From assembly GCF_000379825.1 (NCBI RefSeq), contig NZ_KB903814.1, positions 729,536-793,535 on the forward strand: 64,000 bases of DNA. Reading direction: 5' to 3'. The translations under genes and the position numbers were made by a program. The notes below the pieces were generated by a model. The model searched no databases. It was not told the DNA's origin and saw only the letters and a list, made by a program, of their open reading frames with translations. This document shows, one piece after another, positions 6,393 to 14,900 of this stretch (positions are counted from its first letter, which is position 1; each line of letters begins with the position of its first letter). This stretch comes from Longispora albida DSM 44784 (GTDB taxonomy: Bacteria > Actinomycetota > Actinomycetes > Mycobacteriales > Micromonosporaceae).

Positions 6393-8298
6393 CATATCCT
6401 CCTTGGGTGAGTGAACTGGTGATCAGATTCTCCTGAACCCGCCGGTCTCCGGGATGACAGGCAGCAACTTTCTGGCGTACCCGGTCCAAAGAGGACACAG
6501 GGTAGACCGCCGGCAGTGCGCACCCGGCTGCCGTCAGGTCACGGCTGCCGGGCCTCGTCGTGAACATCGGGACGTCGCCGGCCCACAGCTCGGCCAGCTC
6601 GTACGGCACCATCGGATCCCGGAAGCCGTCCGGGGCGGCGCGCAGGTGCGCGAGGACGCCGTCGCGGTCGAGCGCGTCGCGCAGCACGTCCGGGTGGGTG
6701 GACTCGTCGAGCAGCTCGGTGTAGACCCGGGTCGGCCGGAGCACCACCCTGGTCTCCGCCTCGGCGAAGGCTTCCAGCAGGCCGGCGAAGTGCGCGCGCT
6801 CCGCGCTGATCAGGTCGTACCCGGCCCGGAAGCCTTCCACCACCGCACCGGCGTGCGCACGCGGATCGGCCGCCCGGCCCCGTACGACCGGCTGGTTCTG
6901 GGCTCCGGCCGCGGTGAGGTGGGCGCGGACGATCCGCATCTCGTCCGTACCGGCACCGGCCACCACCGCCGACTTCACCGGGAGCCGTCCCCCGCCGGAG
7001 CCGCCGAGCCCGCTGATGTCGAGCGCCCCGCCGTCGCCGCGCAGGTACTCGGGCAGCAGGCCGGTGCGGCGGACCGTCCCCAGCGGATCGCCGGGGTGGT
7101 GGGGCGGATGGAAGAGGCCTTCGAGGTCGACCAGCACGGGCTGGTCCGCGCAGGCGATCACGTTCTCCAGGTGGAAGTCCACGCCTTCGAGCAGGTGCAC
7201 GAGCGCCAGCAGCACTCCGACCCGATGGTAGTACCGCGCGGCGCCGCTCCGGCACGGCCGGTGCCGCACATACCCGGCCCAGCCGTACCCTTCGCGGGCC
7301 AGCACGCCCGGCCTGAGCAGGTCCAGGCCGGGCAGGCGCTCGCTGAGCCAGCCGAGGAGCGTCCCGAAGTGGTACTGGACGTCAAGCGGCCGGGGCTTGT
7401 AGACGACGCGCTCGCCGGAGGCGAAGGTCAGCACGGCGACCGTCCGGCCGCCCCGGTGCGGGTCACCGTGCGCGGCGACGGCCGTCAGGGGGCCTGGATC
7501 GCGCCCGCCGAGCAGAGTGTCCACAATGGCCGGACGATCAGCGGCAAGCCGGGCCATCAGCTCGTTCTGCGCGGCGGCCGAACGGGCGGCGGCCTGGGTG
7601 AGCAGCCTGCCCAGTACCGGATACTCGCCCAGCAGCGCCGCCAGCGCGCCCGGCTGGCTCAGGTACCGGATGAAACTCGCGAAGCGATCCGCGGAGCTGG
7701 CACCGGACAGCTGGCCGGTGACCCGCAGGACCTGGAGCTCCAGCACCAGCGTGCGGGCGGCGATCCGGGTGAGCTGGCCGGACAGCGCGCGGGTGAAGCC
7801 CGGCAGCAGGCCGGGCGGCGTGCCGGGCGTGACCTGGGTGGCAGCGTCAGCGACGAAGGGCCACAGGACGGCCTGGAAGCCGGCCCGCCAGCCGGACCCG
7901 GCAGGTGGCGGGGCTGGGTCGCTCGACAGGATCCTGGTCAGGTCCGCCGCCCACCGAGGCTGCGGCGCCCTGGCCGCCAGCGCGCCGGCCGGCTCGGCGA
8001 ACAGCGCGAGGACCTCGGCCTCCGGGCCCTGCCCGGCGCCGGCGATCCGCGCCCAGCGGTTGAGGCGGAGCCTGGACCTGGTCTCCTCGGCGGGATCCGG
8101 CAGCACCGGGCCCGGCAGTGCCCGCCGCTCGGCCAGGCTCAGCCCCCGCGCCCACGCCGCCCATGCCACCGCCCCCCGTTGCGCAGAGTGAGCATCGTGC
8201 GCCCTGTGCGTCACGCCCGCCACAACCCCTCCGCTCAGACCAGCAGAGCCGTCCGGGCCGCACCCGTGTGCGCCCATCGAACGCCCCAGTGTGTCCAT
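6379..8298 (-). CDS. LanM-type lanthipeptide dehydratase lacking the cyclase domain
   Basis: The 639-aa protein matches only the N-terminal dehydratase half (DUF4135) of class II lanthipeptide synthetases, which normally run to about 1000 residues. Residues that carry phosphotransfer and elimination in LanM enzymes are visible: GDPH followed by GGR, Lys in VVYKPRP, Asp-x-His-x-x-Asn in VDFHLENV, Asp in VLVDLEGLF, and Arg/Thr in LRPTRVYTELL. The protein stops just after the conserved end of this domain (QENLITSSL), and no LanC-like Cys-Cys-Gly/His zinc motif follows in any frame. It therefore looks like a genuine stand-alone dehydratase rather than a frameshift. The start is uncertain: the ATG at 8298 has only a weak GGA upstream. 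It should phosphorylate and dehydrate Ser/Thr of the adjoining precursor. Confidence 0.85.
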   Translation of the reverse strand: MDTLGRSMGAHGCGPDGSAGLSGGVVAGVTHRAHDAHSAQRGAVAWAAWARGLSLAERRALPGPVLPDPAEETRSRLRLNRWARIAGAGQGPEAEVLALFAEPAGALAARAPQPRWAADLTRILSSDPAPPPAGSGWRAGFQAVLWPFVADAATQVTPGTPPGLLPGFTRALSGQLTRIAARTLVLELQVLRVTGQLSGASSADRFASFIRYLSQPGALAALLGEYPVLGRLLTQAAARSAAAQNELMARLAADRPAIVDTLLGGRDPGPLTAVAAHGDPHRGGRTVAVLTFASGERVVYKPRPLDVQYHFGTLLGWLSERLPGLDLLRPGVLAREGYGWAGYVRHRPCRSGAARYYHRVGVLLALVHLLEGVDFHLENVIACADQPVLVDLEGLFHPPHHPGDPLGTVRRTGLLPEYLRGDGGALDISGLGGSGGGRLPVKSAVVAGAGTDEMRIVRAHLTAAGAQNQPVVRGRAADPRAHAGAVVEGFRAGYDLISAERAHFAGLLEAFAEAETRVVLRPTRVYTELLDESTHPDVLRDALDRDGVLAHLRAAPDGFRDPMVPYELAELWAGDVPMFTTRPGSRDLTAAGCALPAVYPVSSLDRVRQKVAACHPGDRRVQENLITSSLTQGGYDERR

Positions 8299-8321
8299 TC
8301 TGTCCGCGAAGCCCGCCGTGG

Positions 8322-8350
8322 TCTATATCCGGTGCACAAAGGAGGGAAAA
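8322..8350 (-). promoter_or_regulatory. Possible promoter of the dehydratase-precursor-LAL operon
   Basis: On the minus strand, TATAGA (8322-8327) is a reasonable -10 box and TTTTCC about 17-18 bases upstream is a weak -35. The predicted transcript would start near 8315, giving a short leader before the ATG at 8298. Assignment is tentative because the -35 match is poor. Confidence 0.35.
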
Positions 8351-8424
8351 CCAATTTTCTCGTACTGGGGTGACGGGCACCCCGCCCCCAGATTCCCGCC
8401 GCCGCCCCCCATATTCCCCCGCAT

Positions 8425-8463
8425 GCGTTGCAACGCCCTGACCAGTGAGATTCACTCATCTCA
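8425..8463. promoter_or_regulatory. Two palindromes, candidate operators for the RiPP operon
   Basis: GCGTTGCAACGC at 8425-8436 is a perfect 12-bp palindrome. TGAGAT (8446-8451) and ATCTCA (8458-8463) form a perfect 6-bp dyad around TCACTC. Both lie about 130-165 bp upstream of the dehydratase start. They are the only compact dyads in this part and could bind the LAL protein or another regulator. Confidence 0.4.
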
Positions 8464-8528
8464 GCCGCTGGTTCGCCGGTGGCTGAGAGGACGGATCCGC
8501 CCCAACACGGTGCCGTCCTTGCGCCCCC

Positions 8529-8569
8529 AGCGGGGGTGTGGCCACTTGGGACCGGGCCACACCCCCGCT
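8529..8569. terminator. GC-rich hairpin, 15-bp perfect arms
   Basis: AGCGGGGGTGTGGCC (8529-8543) and its exact complement (8555-8569) enclose an 11-base loop. No T-tract follows on either strand, so intrinsic termination is uncertain. It may insulate the RiPP operon from the GNAT gene. Confidence 0.5.
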
Positions 8570-8820
8570 TAGCGCGTCCAGGGGTCTTGGCATGTCCAGG
8601 GGTCCGGGCGGGGGTCGCGGCCGGGCCCGGGCGGCTCAGCGCTTCCGCCGCGGGCGGCGCACCGGCACCGGGGCCAGCGGCGCGGTCGTCTTGCCGGCCA
8701 GGGTCACCGTCACAGTGTGATGCCGATGGGGTGTGCTCTTCGGAGTCCGTGCCGCAGCACTCCTGCCGGGACAGTGCATCCGTCACCACCACCAACGAGG
8801 CCGGCCAGCAGGGAATGAAC

Positions 8821-8842
8821 AGGACAGTTGGTGCACTGTCCT
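8821..8842. promoter_or_regulatory. Inverted repeat upstream of the GNAT gene
   Basis: AGGACAGT (8821-8828) and ACTGTCCT (8835-8842) form a perfect 8-bp dyad with a 6-base spacer, about 75 bp upstream of the GNAT start. The shape is that of a regulator binding site; no dedicated regulator is adjacent except the MerR-TipAS gene downstream. Confidence 0.45.
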
Positions 8843-8914
8843 CGACTCCCGAGCATAGGGGTACGTCGCGGGCCGGGACAATATCCAGTCACGTTCACCG
8901 ATAGGCTGCCCGGC

Positions 8915-10015
8915 ATGGAGCTGCACACCCCGCGCCTGCTGCTGCGCCGGCTCACCCCAGCGGACATCCCGGACGTCGCGCGGGCGGGGGCCGACCCCGG
9001 CATCCGGCGGTACCTGGGCATTCACCTCGGATCGGGTGCCGAGGCCGCCGAGTCCTTCGTGACAGTCGCGCCGGAGGAGAAGTTCGCGATCTGCGACGCG
9101 GGTACCGGGGAGTTCCTCGGCTCCGCCGGGCTGATCAAGCACGAGCCGGCCTGGCGGCGGGCCGAGATCGCGTACTGGCTGGCGCCGGCCGCCCGGGGCC
9201 GTGGCGTGGCCGCCGAGGCCGTCACGGCCGTGCTGCGCTGGGGCTTCGAGGACCTGCGGCTGATCAGGATCGGCTGGCGGGCCGAGATCGGCAACCACGC
9301 CTCGCGGCGGGTGGCCGAGGCGGCTGGCTTCCGGTACGAGGGGCGGGCCCGGCAGGCCGTGCTCAGCCAGGACGGCGAGCTGGCCGACGCGTGGATCGCG
9401 GCCATCACGGCCAGGGACTGGACGGCGTACCAGCACGGCTTCCCGATGCCAGAGCCTCAGGGAAGCCGGGTGTTCGAGGGCGGGCAGCCGGTGCTCACGA
9501 GCGGCAAGGTGACCCTGCGGCCCATGCGGCCCTCGGACGCGCCCGGGCTCGCAGCCACGGCGGCCGACCCGCTGACCCAGGAGTTCACCGGCATGCGGGA
9601 CATGAGCCTCGAGAACGCCGAGCGCTACATCGCCGGCAAGGGCCCGACGCTGTGGCGGCTGGGCGACGGCGCGGTGTTCGCCTTCTGCGGGCCGGACGGC
9701 GAGTTCGCCGGGGAGATCGGCATCGAGGTGGACAAGGCCGACCGGACCAGCGCCGAGGTGTCCTATGTGGCCAGTCCGGCCGCGCGCGGCAAGGGCTACA
9801 CCACCGACGCCGTACGGGCCGTGACGGAGTGGGGCTTCTCCGGCCCGCGCTACGGCCGGATCTACCTGCGGGCCGAGCCCGGCAACATCGGCTCGATCCG
9901 GGTGGCCGAGAAGGCCGGGTACACAGTGGAGGGCACGGCACGCGGCGGCCTGTACCACGGCGGGGTCCGCCGGGACGTCATCGTCGCCGCCCGGCTGGCC
10001 ACAGACCCTGATTGA
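8915..10015 (+). CDS. Tandem GNAT N-acetyltransferase (two domains)
   Basis: The 366-aa protein contains two GNAT domains of the RimJ/RimL type in series. The first (residues 1-165) begins LHTPRLLLRRLTPADIPDV and has the acetyl-CoA loop AARGRGVAAEAV. The second (about 190-360) begins VTLRPMRPSDAPGL and has AARGKGYTTDAV. Both keep the Arg/Gly-x-x-Gly-x-Ala type pyrophosphate loop, so both could bind acetyl-CoA. The ATG at 8915 is chosen because family similarity starts there and TAGGCT lies seven bases upstream (8902-8907). A longer in-frame extension has no support. The substrate is unknown; an N-terminal amine or small molecule is typical. Confidence 0.85.
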   Translation: MELHTPRLLLRRLTPADIPDVARAGADPGIRRYLGIHLGSGAEAAESFVTVAPEEKFAICDAGTGEFLGSAGLIKHEPAWRRAEIAYWLAPAARGRGVAAEAVTAVLRWGFEDLRLIRIGWRAEIGNHASRRVAEAAGFRYEGRARQAVLSQDGELADAWIAAITARDWTAYQHGFPMPEPQGSRVFEGGQPVLTSGKVTLRPMRPSDAPGLAATAADPLTQEFTGMRDMSLENAERYIAGKGPTLWRLGDGAVFAFCGPDGEFAGEIGIEVDKADRTSAEVSYVASPAARGKGYTTDAVRAVTEWGFSGPRYGRIYLRAEPGNIGSIRVAEKAGYTVEGTARGGLYHGGVRRDVIVAARLATDPD

Positions 10016-10018
10016 GGG

Positions 10019-10049
10019 TTGAACCTCACGCCACGTGAGGTCCTACAGT
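10019..10049 (+). promoter_or_regulatory. MerR-type promoter with 19-bp spacer and operator dyad
   Basis: TTGAAC (10019-10024) and TACAGT (10044-10049) are separated by 19 bp, the over-long spacing characteristic of promoters activated by MerR proteins. The spacer contains the perfect dyad ACCTCACG (10023-10030) and CGTGAGGT (10034-10041). The ATG at 10057 lies seven bases after the -10 box. The following MerR-family gene therefore almost certainly controls itself from this site. Confidence 0.85.
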
Positions 10050-10056
10050 CATGCCC

Positions 10057-10800
10057 ATGCCGAGGTCTGGGGAACTGTGGAGTGTCGGCGCGCTGGCCCG
10101 GATCGCCGGGCTGACCGTGCGGGCACTGCACCACTACGACGAGACGGGCCTGCTGCGCCCGGGTGAGCGGACGGCGGCCGGGCACCGCCGGTACTCCGAG
10201 GCTGACCTGCAACGGCTGTACCGGATCCGCCTGCTCCGCCGGCTGGGCCTGCCGCTGGAGGACATCCAGCGGGTACTCGACGAGCCCGAGGCCCTCCGTG
10301 ACGTGCTGGACCGGCGCGCGGCGGAACTGGACGACGAGATCTGGCGGCTGGGCGTCCTGCGGAAACAGGCCGGGGACCTCGCCGCCCGGCTGGGCAGCCC
10401 GCAACGGATGGACCTGGTCACCCTGGCCGGCTCCACGGGTATCTTCACCGAGCGGCTGACCCGGGAGCAGAAGGACGAGCTCGACGAGCGGTACGCGGCC
10501 CTCAGCGCCACGGCCCGCGACAGCCTGGAAGCGGAGTGGCCCGAGGTGCTCAGCCGCCTCGCCGGGCACTTCCGGGCCCAGGACCCGGCCACCGACCCCG
10601 AGGTCCAGGAGTCGGTACGCCGCCTGCGCGCTCTCGCGGAGACGTATGCCGGCGGGGACCGGGCCGTGATGGCCGAAGCGGCCCGCTTCATCGAGGTGAA
10701 CGGCCACGGCCTGCTCGGCGAGGTACTGGGCGAGCAGGCGCACGGCCTCGAAGGGCTGTGGGAGTACGTCACGCGGATGTGCCTGGCACAGCCTGGCTGA
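10057..10800 (+). CDS. MerR-family regulator with TipAS-like effector domain
   Basis: The protein (247 aa from the ATG at 10057; a second ATG lies two codons upstream at 10051) has an N-terminal MerR winged helix (WSVGALARIAGLTVRALHHY, YDETGLLRP). A coiled dimerisation helix (about 75-115) and a C-terminal TipAS-type helical domain (about 125-245, LTREQKDELDERYAAL onward) follow. TipAS domains sequester peptide and other antibiotics; in TipAL a cysteine captures thiopeptide dehydroalanines. Here the only cysteine of that half is near the C-terminus (RMCLAQPG), not in the TipAL position. It is probably autoregulated through 10019-10049. It lies 1.8 kb from the dehydratase gene, but on the opposite strand. 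Confidence 0.85.
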   Translation: MPRSGELWSVGALARIAGLTVRALHHYDETGLLRPGERTAAGHRRYSEADLQRLYRIRLLRRLGLPLEDIQRVLDEPEALRDVLDRRAAELDDEIWRLGVLRKQAGDLAARLGSPQRMDLVTLAGSTGIFTERLTREQKDELDERYAALSATARDSLEAEWPEVLSRLAGHFRAQDPATDPEVQESVRRLRALAETYAGGDRAVMAEAARFIEVNGHGLLGEVLGEQAHGLEGLWEYVTRMCLAQPG

Positions 10801-10823
10801 CCCGTACCAGTTTCCAGTTTCCC

Positions 10824-10854
10824 GGGCAGGACCGGCGATGACGACTGCCCTTTT
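10824..10854 (+). terminator. Possible intrinsic terminator after the MerR gene
   Basis: GGGCAG (10824-10829) and CTGCCC (10845-10850) form a 6-bp stem followed by TTTT. The loop is long and the stem short, so this is a weak terminator or an attenuator before the next gene. Confidence 0.4.
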
Positions 10855-10869
10855 CCAGGAGGAAATACC

Positions 10870-11988
10870 TTGATAAATACGATCCTGGCGGTGTCTGTTG
10901 CCGCTGCCAGCCTGGTCATTCCGCAGCTGGCGGCCCCGGATGGCCGGCTGCCGGTCGGCACCGAGGTGCTGCACCTGGTCGACGAGCAGCGCACCGATCC
11001 CTGGCCGGACGCCGCAGGGCAGCCACGGGAACTGATGGTCACGGTGCACTACCCGGCCCGCACGGTCCGGGGATATCCGCTCGCCCGGCAGATGAGCCCG
11101 CTGGCCGCCCGGCACTTCGGGGCTTTCGACGCCCGGTACATCCACCCCGAGCTGCCCGATTCCGGAGTGGACTGGCAGGGGGCCACGGGAAGGGCGCACA
11201 CCGGGGCGCCCGCCAGGTCCGGCAGGTACCCCGTGCTGCTGTACAGCCCGGCGGCCGGCGATCCCCGGACCCTGAACACCGCCCTCGCCGAGGACCTGGC
11301 CAGCCGGGGCAACATCGTGGTCAGCATGGACCATCCGGGTGAGACGTCCGAGGTGGAGTTCCCCGGTGGCAGGCTGCGGGGTATCGCCCTGCCCGGCCCG
11401 CCGGGCCAGCCCGACGTGTTCAGCACGATCCTCCAGACCCGCCTGGCCGACACCCGGTTCGTCCTCGGCGAACTCACGGGCCTGGCCTCGGGCACGAACC
11501 CCGACGCGGAAGGCAGGCGGCTGCCCGAGAGGCTGGGCAGGGCGCTCGATCTCGGGCGGGCCGGCATGTACGGCCACTCGATCGGCGGCACCACCGCAGC
11601 CCAGGCGCTGTACGAGGACCCGAGGATCGACGTCGCCGTGAACCTGGAGGGATACCTTGACCATCCGGGCGGCGAACTGCTGCCCGTGGCCAGGTACGGC
11701 ACGTCGCGGCCACTGCTGCTGTACGGAACGGACGGCTTCCGCGACGAGCGGTTCGCACGGGGCTGGGCGGCCATGCGGGCCAGCGGGACGTGCGTACGGC
11801 AGGAAACCGTCGCCAGCGCCACGCACTGGGTGTTCAGCGACTTCGCCACCATCGCCCCGCAGCTTCAGGCAGCCGGGCTCATGACAGCAGAGCAGCGGAA
11901 GTCCCTGATCGGCGCGGTGGAACCGCCGGTCTCCGTACCTGCCATCCGTGACACCGTGGCCGGCTTCTTCAGCGGGCGGCTGCGCTGA
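10870..11988 (+). CDS. Exported PAF-acetylhydrolase-like alpha/beta hydrolase
   Basis: The 372-aa protein starts at a TTG (10870) with an AGGAGG site about eight bases upstream, giving an N-terminal hydrophobic segment (ILAVSVAAASLVIPQLAAP) that looks like a signal peptide. The body matches the PAF-AH/p-II family of alpha/beta hydrolases. It has the oxyanion region PVLLYSPAAG, the nucleophile elbow GHSIGG at about residue 238 and the catalytic His in SATHWVFSDF near residue 318. Family members hydrolyse short acyl esters of phospholipids or related esters. It ends 10 bp before the convergent stop of the giant surface-protein gene. Confidence 0.82.
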   Translation: MINTILAVSVAAASLVIPQLAAPDGRLPVGTEVLHLVDEQRTDPWPDAAGQPRELMVTVHYPARTVRGYPLARQMSPLAARHFGAFDARYIHPELPDSGVDWQGATGRAHTGAPARSGRYPVLLYSPAAGDPRTLNTALAEDLASRGNIVVSMDHPGETSEVEFPGGRLRGIALPGPPGQPDVFSTILQTRLADTRFVLGELTGLASGTNPDAEGRRLPERLGRALDLGRAGMYGHSIGGTTAAQALYEDPRIDVAVNLEGYLDHPGGELLPVARYGTSRPLLLYGTDGFRDERFARGWAAMRASGTCVRQETVASATHWVFSDFATIAPQLQAAGLMTAEQRKSLIGAVEPPVSVPAIRDTVAGFFSGRLR

Positions 11989-11998
11989 GTTCTCCCCG

Positions 11999-14900
11999 TC
12001 ACCTGACCGTCTCGCGCCGTACCCAGCCGGCCAGCACGAGCATGATGGCGCCCGCCAGTACAGCCATGCCGCCCGCGGTGAGCAGGAGGAGCGGGCGGCT
12101 GCCGGTGACGGGGATCGGGCCGGGTACCGGGGCCGGCCCCGGGGGCACCGGACGCGGGGCCGGCGGCGGGGGCATCGCGCAGGCCTCCGAGTGGAGCGGG
12201 ATGCCGTTCAGGGCGGCGGTTGCCCGGTTGCGCAGCCCGGTACCGGATTCGCCGTCGTCCAGGGTGCAGTCGGCGGCCCTGGGGTCGATAGCGGCCGGGG
12301 TCTTGATCCGTACCGAGACCGTCCACACGTGCCGGGCTGCCGGGCTGATGGCGACCCTCTTGGCGATGGTGAGCACTGTCCGGCCGTCCCATGCCGGGTC
12401 GGGCGACGCCGGACCGTCCACTGTGGCCGACACGATCTGCACGCCCGTGCCGTAGGTCAGCTCGTCGGCTACCAGGTAGTTCCCGGGCCCGGCACCCCGG
12501 TTGGCCACCTCGATCTCGTACGTCACGTCGTGGGTGTCCGCGACGCCCGGCACGGGCCGGGTTCCGGTGTGGCGCTTGGTCACGGCGATGCTGGGCAGCG
12601 GGGCGCACGCCTCGCTGACCTGCTGGAGGTCGCCGGTCAGCGCGGCCCGGTTGAGGAGGCCGGTACCCCGCTCGCCCGGGTCGAGCGTGCAGTCGGTGAC
12701 CTTGGGCGGGAGGCCAGCCGGGAGGCTGGCCCGCACGGTCACCTGGTAGACGTGGGTGGTCCGGCCGGGGATCGCCTGGCCGGTCGCGATCTGGGACTGG
12801 GTCACGCCGTTCCAGTCCGGGCGCGTGGTGACGCCGTCTGGCTTGCCGGTGACGGCGGCAGACTGGATCGTGACTCCCGCGCCGTAGGCCAGGGTGTCGT
12901 CAACGCCGTAGGCTCCGGCGGCGGTGCCGAGATTGATGACGGCGATCTCGTAGACGATCTCGTGCAGGCCGGGGCTGGCGGCCAGTGGCGTGACCGAGAC
13001 CGGCTTCTTGGCGATCGTGATGAACGGGTACGGGGCGCAGGCGTCCTGCCGGTCCGTGCGCCCGTTGACGGTCAGCGTGGCGATGTTCAGGGTTCCGGTG
13101 CCGGTCTCGCCCGGGTCGAGGGTGCAGTCAGTGGTGCTCGCCTGCACCGTTCCGCTTCCCTGCCGGAGGGTGACGGTGATGGCCCACAGGTGGACGGTCC
13201 CGGCTGCGAGGACCTGGTTGTTCGCCAGGATCGGCTGTCCCTGGCCGTTCCAGCCGCCGGGGCTGGGCGTGACGCCGGCGGGCGGGGTCGCGGTCGCTGC
13301 CGTGATCGCCGCACCGGGGCCGAAGGCGAGCTTGTCCGCGAGGGCGTAAATGCCGGCTCCGGCTCCGGTGTTGGAGACAGTGATCTCGTACCGCACCTCG
13401 TAGTTCCCGCCGCCGACCGAGGCCGGCTCGCTGGTGACCCGCTTGGCGAAGGCGAAGCTGGGCGTCGGCGCGCAGGCCGAGGTGGTGGTGGTCCGGCCGT
13501 CACGGGTGACGCTGGCCTCGTTGAGCAGCCCGGTACCGGGCTCGCCGGCCGCGAGAGTGCAGTCGGTGGCAGCGGTGTCCGGCGCTGTGGTGGGGATGGT
13601 GGCGACGACGGTCATCCGGTACGTGTGGGTCGTGCCGGCCGGAAGCGGCAGGGCGGTGCCGATCGTGGTGTCGGTGGTGCCGTTCCAGCGTCGGTTCCAG
13701 GCGACTCCGCCGGGGCCGGTGGTGATGGCGGCGGAGTTGACAGTGATGCCTGCGCCGAAGCGGAGCCGGTCGGAGGCGTCGTACGGGACCGGCCCGCCGC
13801 CGGGGTTGCTGACGGCCAGCTCGTACACGATCTCGTAAGTGCCGTCGCCCTTCGGCGAGCTGGACACGATCCGCTTCGGGTCGACAACAATCGTGCCAAC
13901 CGGCCGGCAGGCTGAGGCGTCCACAGTGGAACCATTGACGGTCAGCGTCGCGTCGTTGCGCGTTCCGGTGCCGGTTTCGCCGGTTGCGAGCGTGCAGTCA
14001 CCTGAGGTCGCGGTGATGGTAGCCGGGTCGGCCTTGTAGCGGACGGTCACTCGCCACACATGGCTGGTACCGGCCGCGATGGGCTGGGCCGTGGTGACGG
14101 CTGGCTGGGCGTTGCCGTCCCAGCCGGGCGTGACAGCCAGGCCGCCCGGGGTCACGTTCGCGATGGCCGGGGCGGGCTGGATCTGGACGCCGGCGCCGAA
14201 CCGCAGCCGGTCGGCCAGGTCGTAGCTGCCGTCTCCGGCCCCGCTGTTGCTGATGGCCAGGTCGTAGGTCAGGTCGAACGTGTCGTCCTGGCCCGCCACT
14301 GGCACCGGAGTCCCGGCAGTCTTGGTGAACGCGAGGCTCGGCGTCGGCCGGCACACCGACCTGGTGTCCGTGCGGGTGGCAGAGGTGAGGGTCGCGGAGT
14401 TGAGGAGGCCCGTGCCGGTCTCACTGCCGGTCAGCTCACAGTCCGTCGAGCCTGCGGCTGCTGAGATGGGGATGTTCGCGGTGACCGTGACCCGGTAGAC
14501 GTGTGTCGTGCTGGCAGCGATGGCCTGATCGGTGACGATGCGCGGCTGTGTGGTGCCGTCGAAGTCCGGTGCTGTCGTCACGCCCGCCGGGGTGGTGGTC
14601 ACGGCGACGGCGCTGATCGTGATGCCCTGGCCGTAGCGGAGCTGGTCAGTGAGGGTGTACGTGCCTGCGGCGCCCACGTTGCGGACGGTCAGCTCGTAGA
14701 CGAGCTCGACGTTCCCGTTGCCGCGCGGGGTCATCGATACCAGGGTCTTCGGGTCCTGGACGATGATGCCGATCGGTTCACACGCCTGCTGGGTGAGGGT
14801 TGCGCCGCTGGTGGTCAGTGCCGCCTCGTTGCGGGTACCGGTGCCGGGCTCGCCGGCGTCCAGCGCGCAGTCGAGTGCCGGGCCGGTGACGGTGGCCGGG

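Larger units (their letters stand above)
8299..8914. other. 616-bp non-coding region upstream of the dehydratase gene
   Basis: No convincing gene is present: frames in this stretch lack recognisable domains, plausible starts and ribosome sites. The region holds several dyads, annotated separately (8425-8436, 8446-8463, 8529-8569, 8821-8842). It also holds a possible minus-strand promoter near 8322-8350 and the plus-strand -10 box of the GNAT gene (8902-8907). It is therefore a divergent control region. Confidence 0.6.

Noticed and set aside
6222-8298. Possibility that the dehydratase is a frameshifted full-length LanM
   Set aside because: It ends at the normal end of the dehydratase domain and no LanC zinc motif appears in any frame downstream.
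8235-8795. A 186-aa minus-strand frame upstream of the dehydratase gene, considered as a second precursor
   Set aside because: No leader motif, no ribosome site, and composition typical of a non-coding frame.
9862-11826. A 654-aa minus-strand frame opposite the MerR and hydrolase genes
   Set aside because: Low-complexity Gly/Arg/Pro composition and no domain; the plus-strand genes have clear motifs.
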